Assembly: GCA_028564675.1 (NCBI GenBank) | Contig: JAOVVO010000107.1 | Location: forward strand, 96,021 to 160,020 | Origin: Onchocerca lupi | Taxonomy: Eukaryota > Nematoda > Chromadorea > Rhabditida > Onchocercidae | Length of the DNA: 64,000 nucleotides | Direction: 5' to 3' | In this document: positions 1 through 11,990 of the stretch, in pieces | How positions within the stretch are numbered: the first letter of the stretch is position 1 | How the letters are laid out: every line of letters starts with the position of its first letter | Notes under the pieces: model-generated | Database searches by the model: none | The model's input: the letters and a program-made list of their open reading frames with translations, nothing else | What the model was told of the DNA's origin: nothing | Made by a program: the position numbers and the translations under genes

Positions 1-138
1 AAAATTTTTAATTTATCACATTAATATTTCGTTTTTTCAAAAAAAAAAAAACTTGAAATTCAAATTTAAAAAATTAAAATTATTTTCTAGAAATTTTTAA
101 TCATTAGATATAATTAAAAATTTGATAATTATACTTAC

Positions 139-3100
139 AGATACGATGCTTATAAGCAACTTCAAATAAATGATCAGGATGTAAAAATTGATACCACGAT
201 TTATCAATTAATTCTTCATTTTTATAGCCCAAATAATGTACAGTCCTAAATTATTCATATTATTAATTACTAATTGATGTGATCAGAAATCTTGGAATTC
301 GATAAAATTCAATTTAAATTCAAAATGCTTCAGTTAAATGATTCATTCGACTATTCATTTGATATGATAAGTTTCTCAATTGAAATGAAATCGTATTTGA
401 TGGAAGATCAATTGCATCCAAGAAATTTCGAAAGACAAAATTATTTTGATTCAACGCAGAATTTCAGAAAGCGAAAATTTGCGAGTGAAAAAATAAGCCT
501 AGTCAAGCCAGAAAAGTCGAGAAAGAAACCAATTAAGCCTAGAAAAGTGAAAATTTTTGAGCCAAAAAACCAAAAAATCCTGAACATACATATGATCAAC
601 ATGGAGAAATTTTAAATCCATTGTATGTATGGTGTTAAAAATTGATGTATTTCCGGCAGATAGCGTTTCAACATTTTCCGGATTGATAAGCATTTGACAA
701 TAAGCGGCAAACAATGGTTGAATATGTGATAACGGTGCTGATAAGGATTGATGCATGTTATAATAATCACTAGTATGCAGATAACGACCTCCTATCAAGG
801 TATACTGTAATTATAATTATATTATTGCTTATTAAATTAAAATTTGAGCCTACATTTAGATAGAAAATTAAATTTTAAGTATAATTAGTTTTGAACTAAC
901 TTTTTGACTTAGATTGACTTTATATCGTTCTTAAATTTGAATACTTTTTTCAAAACAAAAAAATTAAATAATTAATGGAAATAATTTTTATTTTTAATTA
1001 TCCGATGCATCAATTAAGTTGAAAGCACTTTGTGATATTGAAGTTGTCGTTTTGTGGTACGTGAAAGATTCATACGACAAATGAAAACTTTCTCATTTGG
1101 AAAAATATTTTGATCTGAAATTGTTGATGATGGACCGGACATGAGTTCTGCTTGAATATGTGCATGATCACGATGATCAATCAGATCGTATATTGAATCA
1201 CCTTGACACATTATTTCCGCCTTAAATTTTTAAAAAAACTTAAATTTAAAAAAAAATTGAAGAAATAATTGAATCCTGAAATTTCATGAATTCTAGAATC
1301 TCTTTAAATCTATAGTCTCAGTATTCTTTATTATTCAAAAAAAAAAAAAAAAATTACGATTATAATGTTATAAATGAATTCAAATTCATTCTTATCCAGT
1401 ATATGAATAATAATTTCTAACTCACCTTTATTGCACCATAAAATTCAAATTATTATTAAAACCAAACTTCAAAAAAAAAAATTAACAAATAAATTATTTA
1501 AATTAAATGAAAATAAAATTTAGATGAAAAGTTTGAGTACCACAGAATGGCCAAGATAATCGCTTGCATTATCGGATATGTAAACAATTTTACCGAACTT
1601 TGTTATCATTAGCAGAAAACCTCGTAATGCTCGAAAACTTTCCGTTTGTCTTAATGCTGATCGTAATGATGTTTGCATATTCATTCCAATTACTGAAATT
1701 AAAAAATTTGAAATGCAGAGTACAGTAATGAATGCAGAATACGGTATGTAAAATACAGTAACTTGATCGAATTCTACCTTTACAAAATGCGGTAATTAAA
1801 TACAGTAATGATTTAATCTTACGTTTAAAATTAGCTTTGAAAATTACTCCAAAAATATCATTCAATATACAATATTAGCAAAAAAAACATTTGTAAAATC
1901 GAATTAAATTAATAATTTTGGGAAAATTTGCTTGTCTTCTTTTAGATTCTTAATTAATATTTTAGATTCTTAATTAATGAATCTTTTCAAATATATTCAA
2001 ATAGATGAGATCCGTGGAAATATTGACAATGAGTAATTTAATACCTATCAAAAATAAAGGTAAATTCAAACCATGTGGTAGATAGTTTTGTTTCCTGATG
2101 TAAATACAGACAAGTGACATTACTTGTAACTGGAAGAGACGTTTTTTCATCGAATCCGTTAACGGAAGAAGATCACGTAATTTTTGAATTTCCATATTGA
2201 TTTGATCACGACGATATTTCGATGCGCCACGTGTTGATCTACATGATAATTGTCAATTTCATTTTAATTTTTAGTTTCCGAAGATTCAGAAGATTTCTGA
2301 TTCCAAATAAAATCATTTATTTTGATAATTTAGCAAAATAATAGCCAATTGAATCATATCAGAGATTTTATCTCTTCTGAATTCTAATCTTACAAATATA
2401 ATTACGTGGAAAAATGCTCGAATTATTTCGTATCATTCTGATTTTGAATTCTGATTCTGACAGTATTTTGATTCTTGATTTTTAATTCCGATATTAAGAT
2501 TCATACATGAAAAAATGCTCGAATTATTTCGCAACATTCTGATCCTAATTCTGACAATATTTTGATTCTTGATTCAAATATTAAGTTTTTTTCTTGACTC
2601 ATTTCAATATAATTAATTGAGATTTTAGAATAGTTCCAAAGTTGCAAACAATTTCATGATAATTCTTTGTTTTTCGACATAAGCATTTACATTTCAATTT
2701 AATTTATTAACTAATTTATTAATAATTAATTTATTTATTCATTCATTGATAACTTTATTTGTTATCATATTTATATTTAAATTTTTATATCTGAAATATA
2801 GTTATGCATTGTACATAATTCCTCTCTATATTTCATATTGTTTACTCCTTTTTTTTTTTTTTCTATTTTTTCAATATTTTTATTTAAAATTTCGTAATTT
2901 TTCATCTATTCCGAAAAGATCACTCCTATTATTCATGTATTGATGTCATAAATTAGAGCAACAACAAAAGTGTAATGTTTACTTTTAGTGTAAATAAAAG
3001 GTGTAAATGTTTAAAATATGATCAGTTTTCGGATTTGATCAAAATTATTTCGAACTATTATGGTATTTGCAAAAGGTAAACAAAATTATACTGGATAAGT

Positions 3101-5204
3101 ATATCATGCTCCATCATTCTTAAATATGAAATATACATAAAAGTAATTTAAAAAAAAAAAAGAAACTTATTACCAATAAATTAATTAAATATGAAAATTA
3201 CAAATTATTCAGTAAATATTTCAACCTTCTGATACTCATTTTGAATCGTCATGAAGCGATTTCTTTCTTTTTAAATGATCATCATTTCAATTTATCCTCT
3301 TTCTTAAATTTTCAACTTTCAAAAATAGTTATTAAAACAATAACAATATTAGGCAGTATAGAAGATGTAATTAATTTAATTATGAGTTTATACTCAATTA
3401 AGTTTTTTTTTTGAGTTCAAAACTATACAATTCGGGATAATGTCAACAATATTGTATGAGATTAGAAATTGTTTTTTTTTTTTCTTTTTTTTCAGAGAAT
3501 TTGAGAAAAAAGGAGATAAACTAGAAATAATCATCTTAAAATCATATCATCTGGATTATTAACAAACAGTTATAGAATAATTTTCCAGATAAGTAGAAAG
3601 AAAATTCTAGTATATTGGAAACTACCCAATCATCTATCAATAAATTACGTAAATGATGTTATCATTTAATCTTGATAGTCGTTCAAATTAAATTGAAATA
3701 TTGAATAGTTCAAAGTTCGATCAAAAAAAGTATATTTTGAATCATATTATCAGATTTCATGCAAAAAAAAAAAAAAAAAAACATGAAATGATCAATTTTC
3801 AAACAATTGTTTGTCAACAATTGAAAAAGAACAAAAAAAAAGGGGAAAAATCTAAGAGATAAAGTTTTGATTATATAATAAAAGAACATAAAGACCGAAC
3901 AAAAAGTAAGAATAGAAAGAAATGAATAATTTAAAATTTAGCAATTTATATCTTTGAATGATATAAGAATTTGAAAAAAGTGTAGAAAATATAGTTTTAA
4001 ATATTTTACATTTTTAAAATAATTTTAGATCGAAGAAGAAATTCATTTTTAAAAATAGATGAGTGAAATTAGCTGTAAGTTACGTCAATCATAGACGAAA
4101 TTAAAGTATTGCCAGCCATAAGTTACGTCATCCGTCGGGGAAATTCGTGAAATGCGTGAAATTAAAATACCAGTGTAACATACCATGAATTACGTTAATC
4201 ATGGAGGGAATTTGATGTACGAAATTGATGAGTTAAGTTGAAAGTAAAATCTGCAACGAGACGTGACTTACGTCAGTCATGACGAATTTCGGAAAGTGAA
4301 ATTAAGGTATTACTATGAACAGTCGTGATTTACGTCAATCGTAGGGAAAAGTTGATGAGTAAAATTGGTAAATGAAAGTTAAAGTATTAATTCAACGAGC
4401 CAAGAGTTACGTAAGTCATACAGGAACTCGTTGTGTAAAATTGAAATATTACTGTAACGAATTCACAGATATTTCTTTTCATATGTATAATGATGGATTT
4501 AAGAAAATTCCACTTCCTTGCAATTTAAATGCTCATTTTATTCTAGAATTTTGAATTTTTGATAAAATTAACATAATCAGTAGTCGAATTCAATTATCAG
4601 AATAACTTTCTTTATAAAGAAATCTTCTAATGAAACTGTCGTTGGCAGAATTCGACAATTAATTGCTTAATTTAAAAGTTTATTCTGATGAAATTTATTA
4701 GAAGTTTATTCTGATATGCAGTGATAATTTTCTGATTTCTGATTTCTTTCTCTTTTTTTTTTTTTTTTCAATATCACGAATATAAGAATACCAATAATTT
4801 TTTGTTTCTTTTAAATTTATCATTTCGATTTCGATTTTTATAGCGCTTTTCTTACATATTATTTTTACTTATATATTATTATTATGGATTTAAAATTGTA
4901 ATTGCAGATTTATTAAACATGTAATGAATGTTGTTATCGGTATGTAAGACAGAAATGATCTTGCATATTAATTTTATTTCGAATTGTGTTTTTTATTTTG
5001 TCCATAGAAAAAATTCCAGAATCTCATTTTGAAATTGTTTTGAATTCCGATCATATTTCAAATACTAAAGCGAAAAATTTATGAAAATTTGAAAATTTGA
5101 CAAAAAATTTCATTCCAATTAAAATTGTTAACTTTCTCGAAAAAAAGGAAAGAAAAAAAGCCTAACCTGTTGCTAATTGATGATTGCCGTTGGATTAGAT
5201 TCAT
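139..5204 (-). CDS. cky-1: NPAS4/CKY-1-like bHLH-PAS transcription factor (3' end off window)
   Basis: Nuclear bHLH-PAS transcription factor of the NPAS4/Dysfusion/CKY-1 type; the family dimerises with an ARNT-class partner. Exons on the minus strand, in order: 5204..5167, 2238..2045, 1692..1541, 1220..1029, 804..590, 245..139, continuing past base 1. Junction phases agree throughout. Exon 1 gives 12 codons plus AG, completed to Arg by the first base of exon 2, which reads into the family basic region (RSTRGASKYRRDQIN, residues about 13-27). The HLH follows (LRDLLPLTDSMKKRLFQLQV). PAS-A covers about residues 85-200, with GFLLMITKFGKIVYISDNAS, then GDSIYDLIDHRDH and FICRMNLS. PAS-B begins near residue 235 and includes YLGYKNEELIDKSWYQFLHP. 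The closest family match is NPAS4 rather than SIM, HIF or AHR. The start is preceded by an in-frame TAA. Exon 1 is the least certain part. Exons 3' of PAS-B lie outside the window. Confidence 0.9.
2410..2600. repeat. Two-copy tandem duplication, period about 100 bp
   Basis: AAAAATGCTCGAATTATTTC occurs at about 2410 and again at about 2511, followed in both by similar CATTCTGAT and TATTTTGATTCTTGATT stretches. It lies in cky-1 intron 1. I see no coding content here. Confidence 0.6.
4080..4414. repeat. Degenerate tandem array carrying six CRE-like TTACGTCA sites
   Basis: Six copies of TTACGTCA or a one-base variant start at 4080, 4123, 4190 (TTACGTTA), 4268, 4330 and 4407 (TTACGTAA), spaced 43-78 bases apart. 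Between them are diverged repeats of GAAATTAAAGTATT-like sequence, so the array arose by tandem duplication. It lies in the first intron of cky-1. TTACGTCA is a bZIP (CREB/ATF/CEBP-class) type of site, and it is the best-preserved part of each unit. Confidence 0.7.
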
Positions 5205-5410
5205 ATGAAGTTAATATTATCAGTTAGTCGTTTGATCAGTATGAAATTTTCGATAGGTGATAGAAGAGCCAATTGTCAATTGTTATCCTCAAACTTCAGC
5301 GCCGAAATTTTGTTGTCGTGACCCGACCTGACCAATTCGACAAAATTCTGATCTGTCAACTCATTCTGTCCACTGCAATAATTTCCTTCTCTTCCTATCA
5401 AACAGGGATG

Positions 5411-5418
5411 TGACGTCA
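5411..5418. promoter_or_regulatory. Consensus CRE octamer upstream of cky-1
   Basis: A perfect palindromic cAMP-response element, TGACGTCA, lies about 207 bases upstream of the proposed cky-1 ATG, in a local patch less A+T-rich than its surroundings. This is the classical CREB/ATF site. The match is direct; its use is inferred. Confidence 0.5.
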
Positions 5419-6009
5419 TAATGGTCAACAAATCGAAAAGTTTGACTCATTGAGGAAGGAGGAACTACGTAATGGTCATTTTACGAACTTTACGTATCGC
5501 TCCATTAATCCATCTTGTTGTGTAACTAACTATCTATACAAATACTTTTCTATACTAAATCTCATATTCTCTTTTACATTTGTGTTTTCCAAAAGTAAAC
5601 TAAAATCACCAGGAAATTTACCAAGAAAACCGGTCATACAATTATACGAAATTTCGATAAGTAAACAAAAATTTTGCACAAAAGTACGGCGGACCTAAAC
5701 TAAACTAAACTAAAACTAAAACTAAAATTAAAACTAAATTCTTGAGAATTTAAAACAATCATTCACTTCCTACGAATCACTCTTATATGTCCAATATTAG
5801 GGAAAACGAATGCCGAAAAAAAGAAAAATCCGGAAATTTTTAATTTTTTTTTTCTCTGTAGGAAATAGAATTCAAAAGAAAAGCCAAGAAATTTTCCAAC
5901 TTTTTATCGATTTAAAAAATTGATTAGTAAAGATTGATTGAGAGATTTATCATAAATATATACAATTAATTTTCCATAATAAATCATTCTACCAAGGAAA
6001 TTAAATTTC

Positions 6010-6051
<42 letters not shown>

Positions 6052-6344
6052 ATAATGTTACAATGGAAAAATGATAATCAAATGGAATGAATTGTTAATG
6101 ATCAGTCTGAATATTCAGCAATATATCATTGATGATCTTGATTTTAATGATCTGTGATCAGTAATCAATAATCATTTACATAATTCTTTTATTTTGAAAA
6201 TATTGAAAATACTAAGATAGGCTACTTATTTGATGATAAATTGCAATTGAGAAACTTCAATTCTGAATTTATCAGCCCTTCTCATTAATTATACCATTGC
6301 AATTCTTGTTAATTTGAAATTATTAAAAATCTGAACTTTAACCC

Positions 6345-6575
6345 AAAATGAGCAGATTTCAACCTGAATTTTTTATTTAATATGACCGAACTCAATCTGA
6401 ATTTTAATCCAAAAGTGACCGAAGCCAATCTGAATTTTAGTCCGAGATGACCAAATTCAATTTCAATTTCAATCCAAAGTGACCGGGACTCGACGTGGAT
6501 TTTAGCCTGAAATGACCACGAAACAGCCTGAATTCTAGTCCGGATTTTGATTCGAAATGACCGGACCACTATCAG
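6345..6575. repeat. Diverged minisatellite, unit about 33 bp
   Basis: TGACC recurs at 6383, 6416, 6448, 6480, 6513 and 6558, each followed by variants of CAATCTGAATTTTAGTCC. Because the unit is close to a multiple of three, the minus strand stays open and translates to an 11-residue repeat of the kind FGLKFRLASV. I read this as repeat DNA, not a gene. Confidence 0.7.
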
Positions 6576-6817
6576 GTACGAATAATTTATTCAATTTGAA
6601 CTTAGCTTGTTTTGAAATGGCACTAACGAGCGATTTTCGGCAACTTAACATTGAACCTGTCAATTCGGGAGAGAGAGAAGATCCATTCAGGTACCACGAT
6701 TAGCGAAGATAATTGTATTCTAGGTGTGGTTTGAGTATTAAATCCCGCTACTGGCGGGGAATCTAAGAAACCTCGAGGGGATAAGATATGCATATTTCGG
6801 ATAATTTTATGTTTTGC

Positions 6818-6819
6818 AG
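6818..6819 (+). other. Candidate trans-splice or cis-splice acceptor for MTIF2
   Basis: TTTTATGTTTTGCAG ends at 6819, 59 bases before the MTIF2 ATG. A T-rich acceptor so close to the start, with no matching upstream MTIF2 coding exon, fits spliced-leader addition. The leader would contain a seven-codon upstream ORF at 6828-6851. Confidence 0.5.
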
Positions 6820-6878
6820 TGAAAAAAATGATGGAAATGACAAGAAAATAAATAATAATTTGAATTTATTGCTTAAAA

Positions 6879-9800
6879 ATGCGGCAATTGATGCATCTAT
6901 GCACTATACGATGGATATTCGTTGGCTCACATCGATTTCTCAAATTATCACCAAAATGTTATCCCAAACATAAACGAAGGAAATTTATCGATCCGATCGT
7001 TGTTGATAAAACGCCTAGTAAGAAGAAGATTGTTGAAATTTATGAAGATATGAAACTTGGGTAAGTTGCTTTGATAACTTGCTATGGATATATTCATGTG
7101 AACTTATCGTAATGATAAGTTGCTTTGATAAAAACATTGCATTGCTCATGAATCTAATGATAGATATGAAATTAAGATACTGAAAGAAATCCTCGTCAAT
7201 TTGTTATAAAAGAATAAATTTGACTTCTTCATAGACATATTTTAAATATCATTTTTCTTTATTTAGATCAAACTGTTTCCAGTTGTATTTTTCAAGTTTC
7301 CAGTTCCAAATATGTCAGATTAATATTGCACGCTACTGTTCCGTGAAAAAATTCACTGGAAAATTTTCACTTGTTCAAATTTCTTTACAATTTCAGAGAA
7401 CTGGCCAAAATATTAGACAGTTCTGAAGAAGAAATTTTGCAAATCCTCAAGAATTTGAACAAATCACCCAGGAGCAACAGCGAAAGTACTTTATTTACAT
7501 AGTCATTGGATTATCAACTGCACAATTTTTAAATTTATAGTTCCCGGAATCAAACTTCAACTTTTCTTTTTATAGATATTTGTCTCGACTAGATTTTATT
7601 CGAATAACATCGAGTTATGTTTCTTTTTTTCAGTACTGGATATGTCTACAATTACCACTGTAGTTGGAGCTTTTGGTTTGAAACCAAAACTGGTAGCACA
7701 ACCTCGAAATATTGTCAGTGATGATTCAGAATTGGATGCCTTTCCACAGTTAGTTTTATCCTTATTTGGAAATCTTTTCGCATTTTATTATATTAAGTCA
7801 AGTTTTCATGTGATATAATCAGATTAATTTTAGTAGATATTTATATTTTCAAACTGACTTCCATTTAAGACTTTCATTCTCTTTGCGTTCATTTGCTAGT
7901 ATAGAATATTACTTTTTTTTTTCCTTTCAGGTCACCACCTCCGGAAGATGAATTGAGAAAACGTGCGCCGGTAATCACCATAATGGGACATGTTGATCAT
8001 GGAAAAACAACGCTGCTTGATTGTCTAAGACATTCTCGAATTGTGGAAAGCGAATATGGTGGCATTACACAACATATCGGCGCTTTCACGCGTGTGAAAT
8101 TTTGTTTTTGTTAAATCTAATGGCTTTATGCAAATACATGATATCAATGTAAAATCGAATTCATTTTATAAACGTCTGATGATTTCTTTCATATAGGAAT
8201 ATTTACATGTTGCAAAGCATGGGAAATCTCGATATCATGCAGTGTAAACTGCAAGTTTACATTTATTTGTATTGCAGTAAAAGAAAAAGATTGTGAGATC
8301 ACGTTTTTGGACACGCCTGGCCATGCGGCATTTGCCAAGATGCGAGAACGTGGCGCTCAATCAACTGATATAGTTGTTCTAGTGGTTGCTGCTGATGATG
8401 GTGTAAACGAACAAACAATACAGTCGATAAAGTAGACTCTGTTATTTTTATTTTAATTTAGCAAAGTTGTTCAGCGTAGCTGAAAATATGATAAATTTAT
8501 GCAGTGGAGTTATTACTTATATGTGTCATTTGCTACTCAGATACTTTGAATTGTTTCCCCGTCAGTCGAAATTTAAGATTGAGATATAAAGATTCTGTTT
8601 TCATTCATCAACTTTATAAATCTATAATAATAAAATGATTTATTCAAAATTGTTAAATCTTTTATTTTTTTCAGTTATGCAAAACAAGCAAATGTGCCGA
8701 TTGTTGTTGCCATCAATAAAATTGATAAGGCTAATGCTAATGTTGTGAGTGTTTTTAGTTTTTTTTTTTTTTTCGGATAATCTGGGAACGAATCAATTTC
8801 GAACTAAGATTTTATTTATGTAAATTTCAAATTTATAGATGCAAGCTAAACAGTCACTTGTGAAACATGGTATTTTGGTGGATGACCTTGGTGGTGATGT
8901 ATTATGTGTTGAAATTTCAGCTCTGCAGAATAAAAATGTGGATCAATTAAAGGTAGTCGCTTTTCTAACTCCATTCGTTTATTTTATTTCAGTGATTGTT
9001 TCACTAAAAATCATCGAAATATGAGATAATATTACCAAGGAGAAATTTCAATGACAATTAAAAATTATTTAGGAAGCAATCTTGTTGCAAGCTGAGGATA
9101 TGAATTTGCGTTCAACTTGGAATGGATTAGTAGAAGGGATTGTAATTGAGTCAAAAATCCAGAGCGGTATGTTTTACCTATTTAAGAAAGCTACTATTCG
9201 AATATCTGATGAAGATGATGAAAGTCATGATGCATGGACTGAGCTTACTTTTATACTTATAAAAATTTCATGTAGAATTGGAGCACTTTTCTCTTTTTGA
9301 TCAGTTGAGATTAAAGGATTCATAAGAGATAGATTTAGATTAGTGATTAGCTACGGCATCATATTTAAAATATAGCCTCCGTATATCTGCTGTAACATTA
9401 TTGGAATATGCACTGAATTAAATAGCTGATAATATTTCGATGGAAATCAGTTCAACTTTTAGAAAGTAAATAGAGATATTAATTGGAAAAAGATATACTT
9501 CAAGTTATTTTCATTATGTTCTTATCTTCTTTTTAGTTTTATCCTTTCTAGTTTTTATCCCCCATATTTTCTTTCTAATAATTCAGGTATTGGAAAGGTT
9601 TGTACAATGATTGTTCAGCGTGGGACTCTCGTAAAAGGTGCAGCACTCGTGGCTGGAACATCTTGGGCTAGGGTTTGTTGTCTGCTTTACTGCACGTAAA
9701 GAAGTGTCATACATATATTTTCCTATCATCTGTATATTTTTGTTTGTTTTGAACATAGTTTACATCATAATTACTAATTAATCTTGATATAATGATTCTA

Positions 9801-11990
9801 AAAAAATATAAACGACAAACTTTACTCAAAATTACAAAATATTATGCCATTTTTTAAAATTATAGGTTCGCGCAATGCGTGATGAATTTGGCCGTGAATT
9901 AGCGAAAGCTGTCCCAAGTACGCCGGTAGTTGTTGCTGGCTGGCGAGAAAATCTGCCTACGCCAGGAGAACGAATTCTGCAATTGGAAAATGAACGAAGG
10001 GCTCAAGAAGTTGCTCATTATAGATTGAAGAAAGAAACGAATAAAAAAATGGAACAAGATTGGGTGAGTCATGCTGCAGGATTACTGAACTATTTTTGAT
10101 ACTAATTATAATGAAGTTGCGAGAATTCGACCAGAAGTAGTTATCTTAATTTGTAAGTTTATGATTTCTCTTTGTAGTTTTATTTGTTTAAGAATCTTTA
10201 TTTCAGAAAACAACCGAACACCGAATTGAAAAAGAAAGAAAGGAGTATTTAGAAAATCGTCGTAAATTGTTAGATGCTGGTTTCCGTACTGGTTCCACAT
10301 TGCGCCTAATCGTTCATAAAGTAAATTATATAATAATTTATCGGAATTGAAATTAGTTCGTGGTGACTGATGTTTTAATTAACTATCAAGTCTTCAGAAT
10401 TGAAGTATTCAAAGGGTTTTGTTCAGGAACAGAAGTATCAAAAAGATACTGGAAATCAAAATCCATACGTAAGATTGATGCTAAAAACTGATGTTGATGG
10501 AACTCTGGAAGCCATCCTAAATGTTTTGGACACTTACAATTCGAAAGAAGTTGAATTGGATATTGTAAAGTTCGATGTTGGGCCTCCTAGTGAGAGTGAT
10601 ATCAAATTAGCAAAGGATCTTGGAGGTGTGCACTATTTCATTGTACTTGATTTAGATTTATATTCAAAATAGAGAATCACTAAAAATTTTTTGTTCAAAA
10701 ACAAGGAGGAGAGAAGCATTAAACATAATTTCCCTAATTTTTCCCATAAGGAGAGATTATGTTTAATGCTTCTCAGTATTGATTCCTGAAGAAACTTTCA
10801 TTCAGAAATAGTTTATTCATGCGGTAGATTAAATTAAAAAAATCAGTGGAGAAATTTAAGTCTCAAATTTGAGCATAACAGTCGTTTCCAAACCAGTCAC
10901 TGGGAAACGCCTTTATGATTAGCATTCTGTGCTACACTTAATTATGCTGTAATTTTTGCACTTAAATGAAATTGATTAAAGTTGATATTCTTGAAAAATC
11001 ATGTGGATTCTGATATTTGAATATATTTTGCAGTTGTGCTTTACTGTTTTAATGTACAAGTACCATCTGGATTGAAGCGTATTGCTGAACAGTTAGGTGT
11101 GGAAATTAATTGCTTCAACGTCATTTATCGTTTGGTAGAAGATTTGAAAAATCGTTTATCGAATTGCCTTCCGGAAGAAGTGACGTTTGAACAAGTCGGC
11201 GAAGGACATGTAATAAAAAGTTTTTCGGTAATCGTTGAGCGAAAGAAGCAGTCGATTGCCGGCATTCTAGTAGATTGGGGTACCATCAATAAGTAGGTTT
11301 TTGTTTTTTTGGATTTCATGTTTCGCTATGAAGTCTCAATTTTATCTTATTTTTTTCTCTTTGAAGTGCTCAAGGACATCTAGTCCGTTGATCTTGATGA
11401 CTTGTTAGTTTTTCGGAATCTTAGACGAAGTTTCAGTTTAAATCTTCAATCAAATGAAATTTTCGAATTTGTGGACTTTTTATATAAAAGAAAATTTTGG
11501 AAAAGTTCTTTTAAATAAGTTTAAAATAGGACTTTAATTATTTGAATCATCCAGAATCTCACTTGCATTTGCAGATCAGACTCATTGAGGGTACTAAGAG
11601 GCACGACTGTTATTTTTGAGGGACCTATACGTTCGATGCGCATTGGAACACAGGTCATTTTTTTTTTCTTTGAATCGTAGAATAGTGTTCGGGTAATCAA
11701 ACCTAAGTGTATTTATGAACAAGATTTAGTTCGGGAATTCTTTTACTGAATTATTTTACAGTATATCTGCAGTCAGTTTGATTAAATAAAACATGCTGTT
11801 AAGCGATAATCGAGAAAATTGTGTAAATTGATCAAATGCACTTAAGGTAGTAAGTTCGGCAGGCAAAAACGAAGAGGTGGGTGTTGCTGTGTCGAATGAA
11901 AAAATCGTTTTCAAAGAGGACGATATTGTTGAAACGTATCGAGAAGTAAGAGTAAAAAAGGATATCAGTTGGAATCCTCCGGGTTTTTAA
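6879..11990 (+). CDS. MTIF2: Mitochondrial translation initiation factor IF-2
   Basis: GTPase that brings formyl-Met-tRNA to the mitochondrial small ribosomal subunit. Exons: 6879..7060, 7397..7485, 7634..7748, 7931..8091, 8278..8431, 8675..8744, 8839..8952, 9073..9166, 9587..9672, 9866..10063, 10207..10320, 10391..10625, 11034..11292, 11575..11653, 11847..11990. These sum to 2094 bases, 697 residues (human about 727). The N-terminus is Arg/Lys-rich without early acidic residues, as expected for a mitochondrial presequence. G-domain motifs: GHVDHGKT (148-155), GGITQHIGAF (172-181), DTPGH (194-198), NKID (248-251), SAL (284-286). Beta-barrel domain II (GTVIES-like GIVIES, IVQRGTLVKGAALVAG) and the C-terminal domains follow, ending WNPPGF. 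The start is the first ATG after an in-frame stop. The 5' end of the 10391 exon (acceptor TATCAAG) and the weak donor after 8091 are the least certain junctions. Confidence 0.95.
10711..10774 (+). other. Intronic perfect hairpin, pre-miRNA sized
   Basis: Inside the MTIF2 intron 10626-11033, GAGAAGCATTAAACATAAT (10711-10729) is perfectly complementary to ATTATGTTTAATGCTTCTC (10756-10774). The 26-base loop can extend the stem by a few pairs. The total is about 64 bases. It could be a miRNA precursor or a tiny palindromic element. Confidence 0.6.

Larger units (their letters stand above)
5205..6878. other. Divergent intergenic region between cky-1 and MTIF2
   Basis: This 1.7-kb stretch separates the start codons of two divergent genes. 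It contains the CRE at 5411, a CTAAA-type simple repeat (5694-5742), a run of 39 A (6011-6049), a diverged 33-bp minisatellite (about 6350-6575) and a short open frame at 6617. It presumably holds both promoters. Confidence 0.6.

Noticed and set aside
292..615. 107-codon plus-strand open frame
   Set aside because: It lies in a cky-1 intron and overlaps the end of the antisense PAS exon. No homology.
6309..6569. 86-codon minus-strand open frame
   Set aside because: It is the translated 33-bp minisatellite.
8243..8261. 8-bp inverted repeat TGTAAACT/AGTTTACA near an MTIF2 acceptor
   Set aside because: Short and likely by chance in this composition. The acceptor at 8277 lies outside it.
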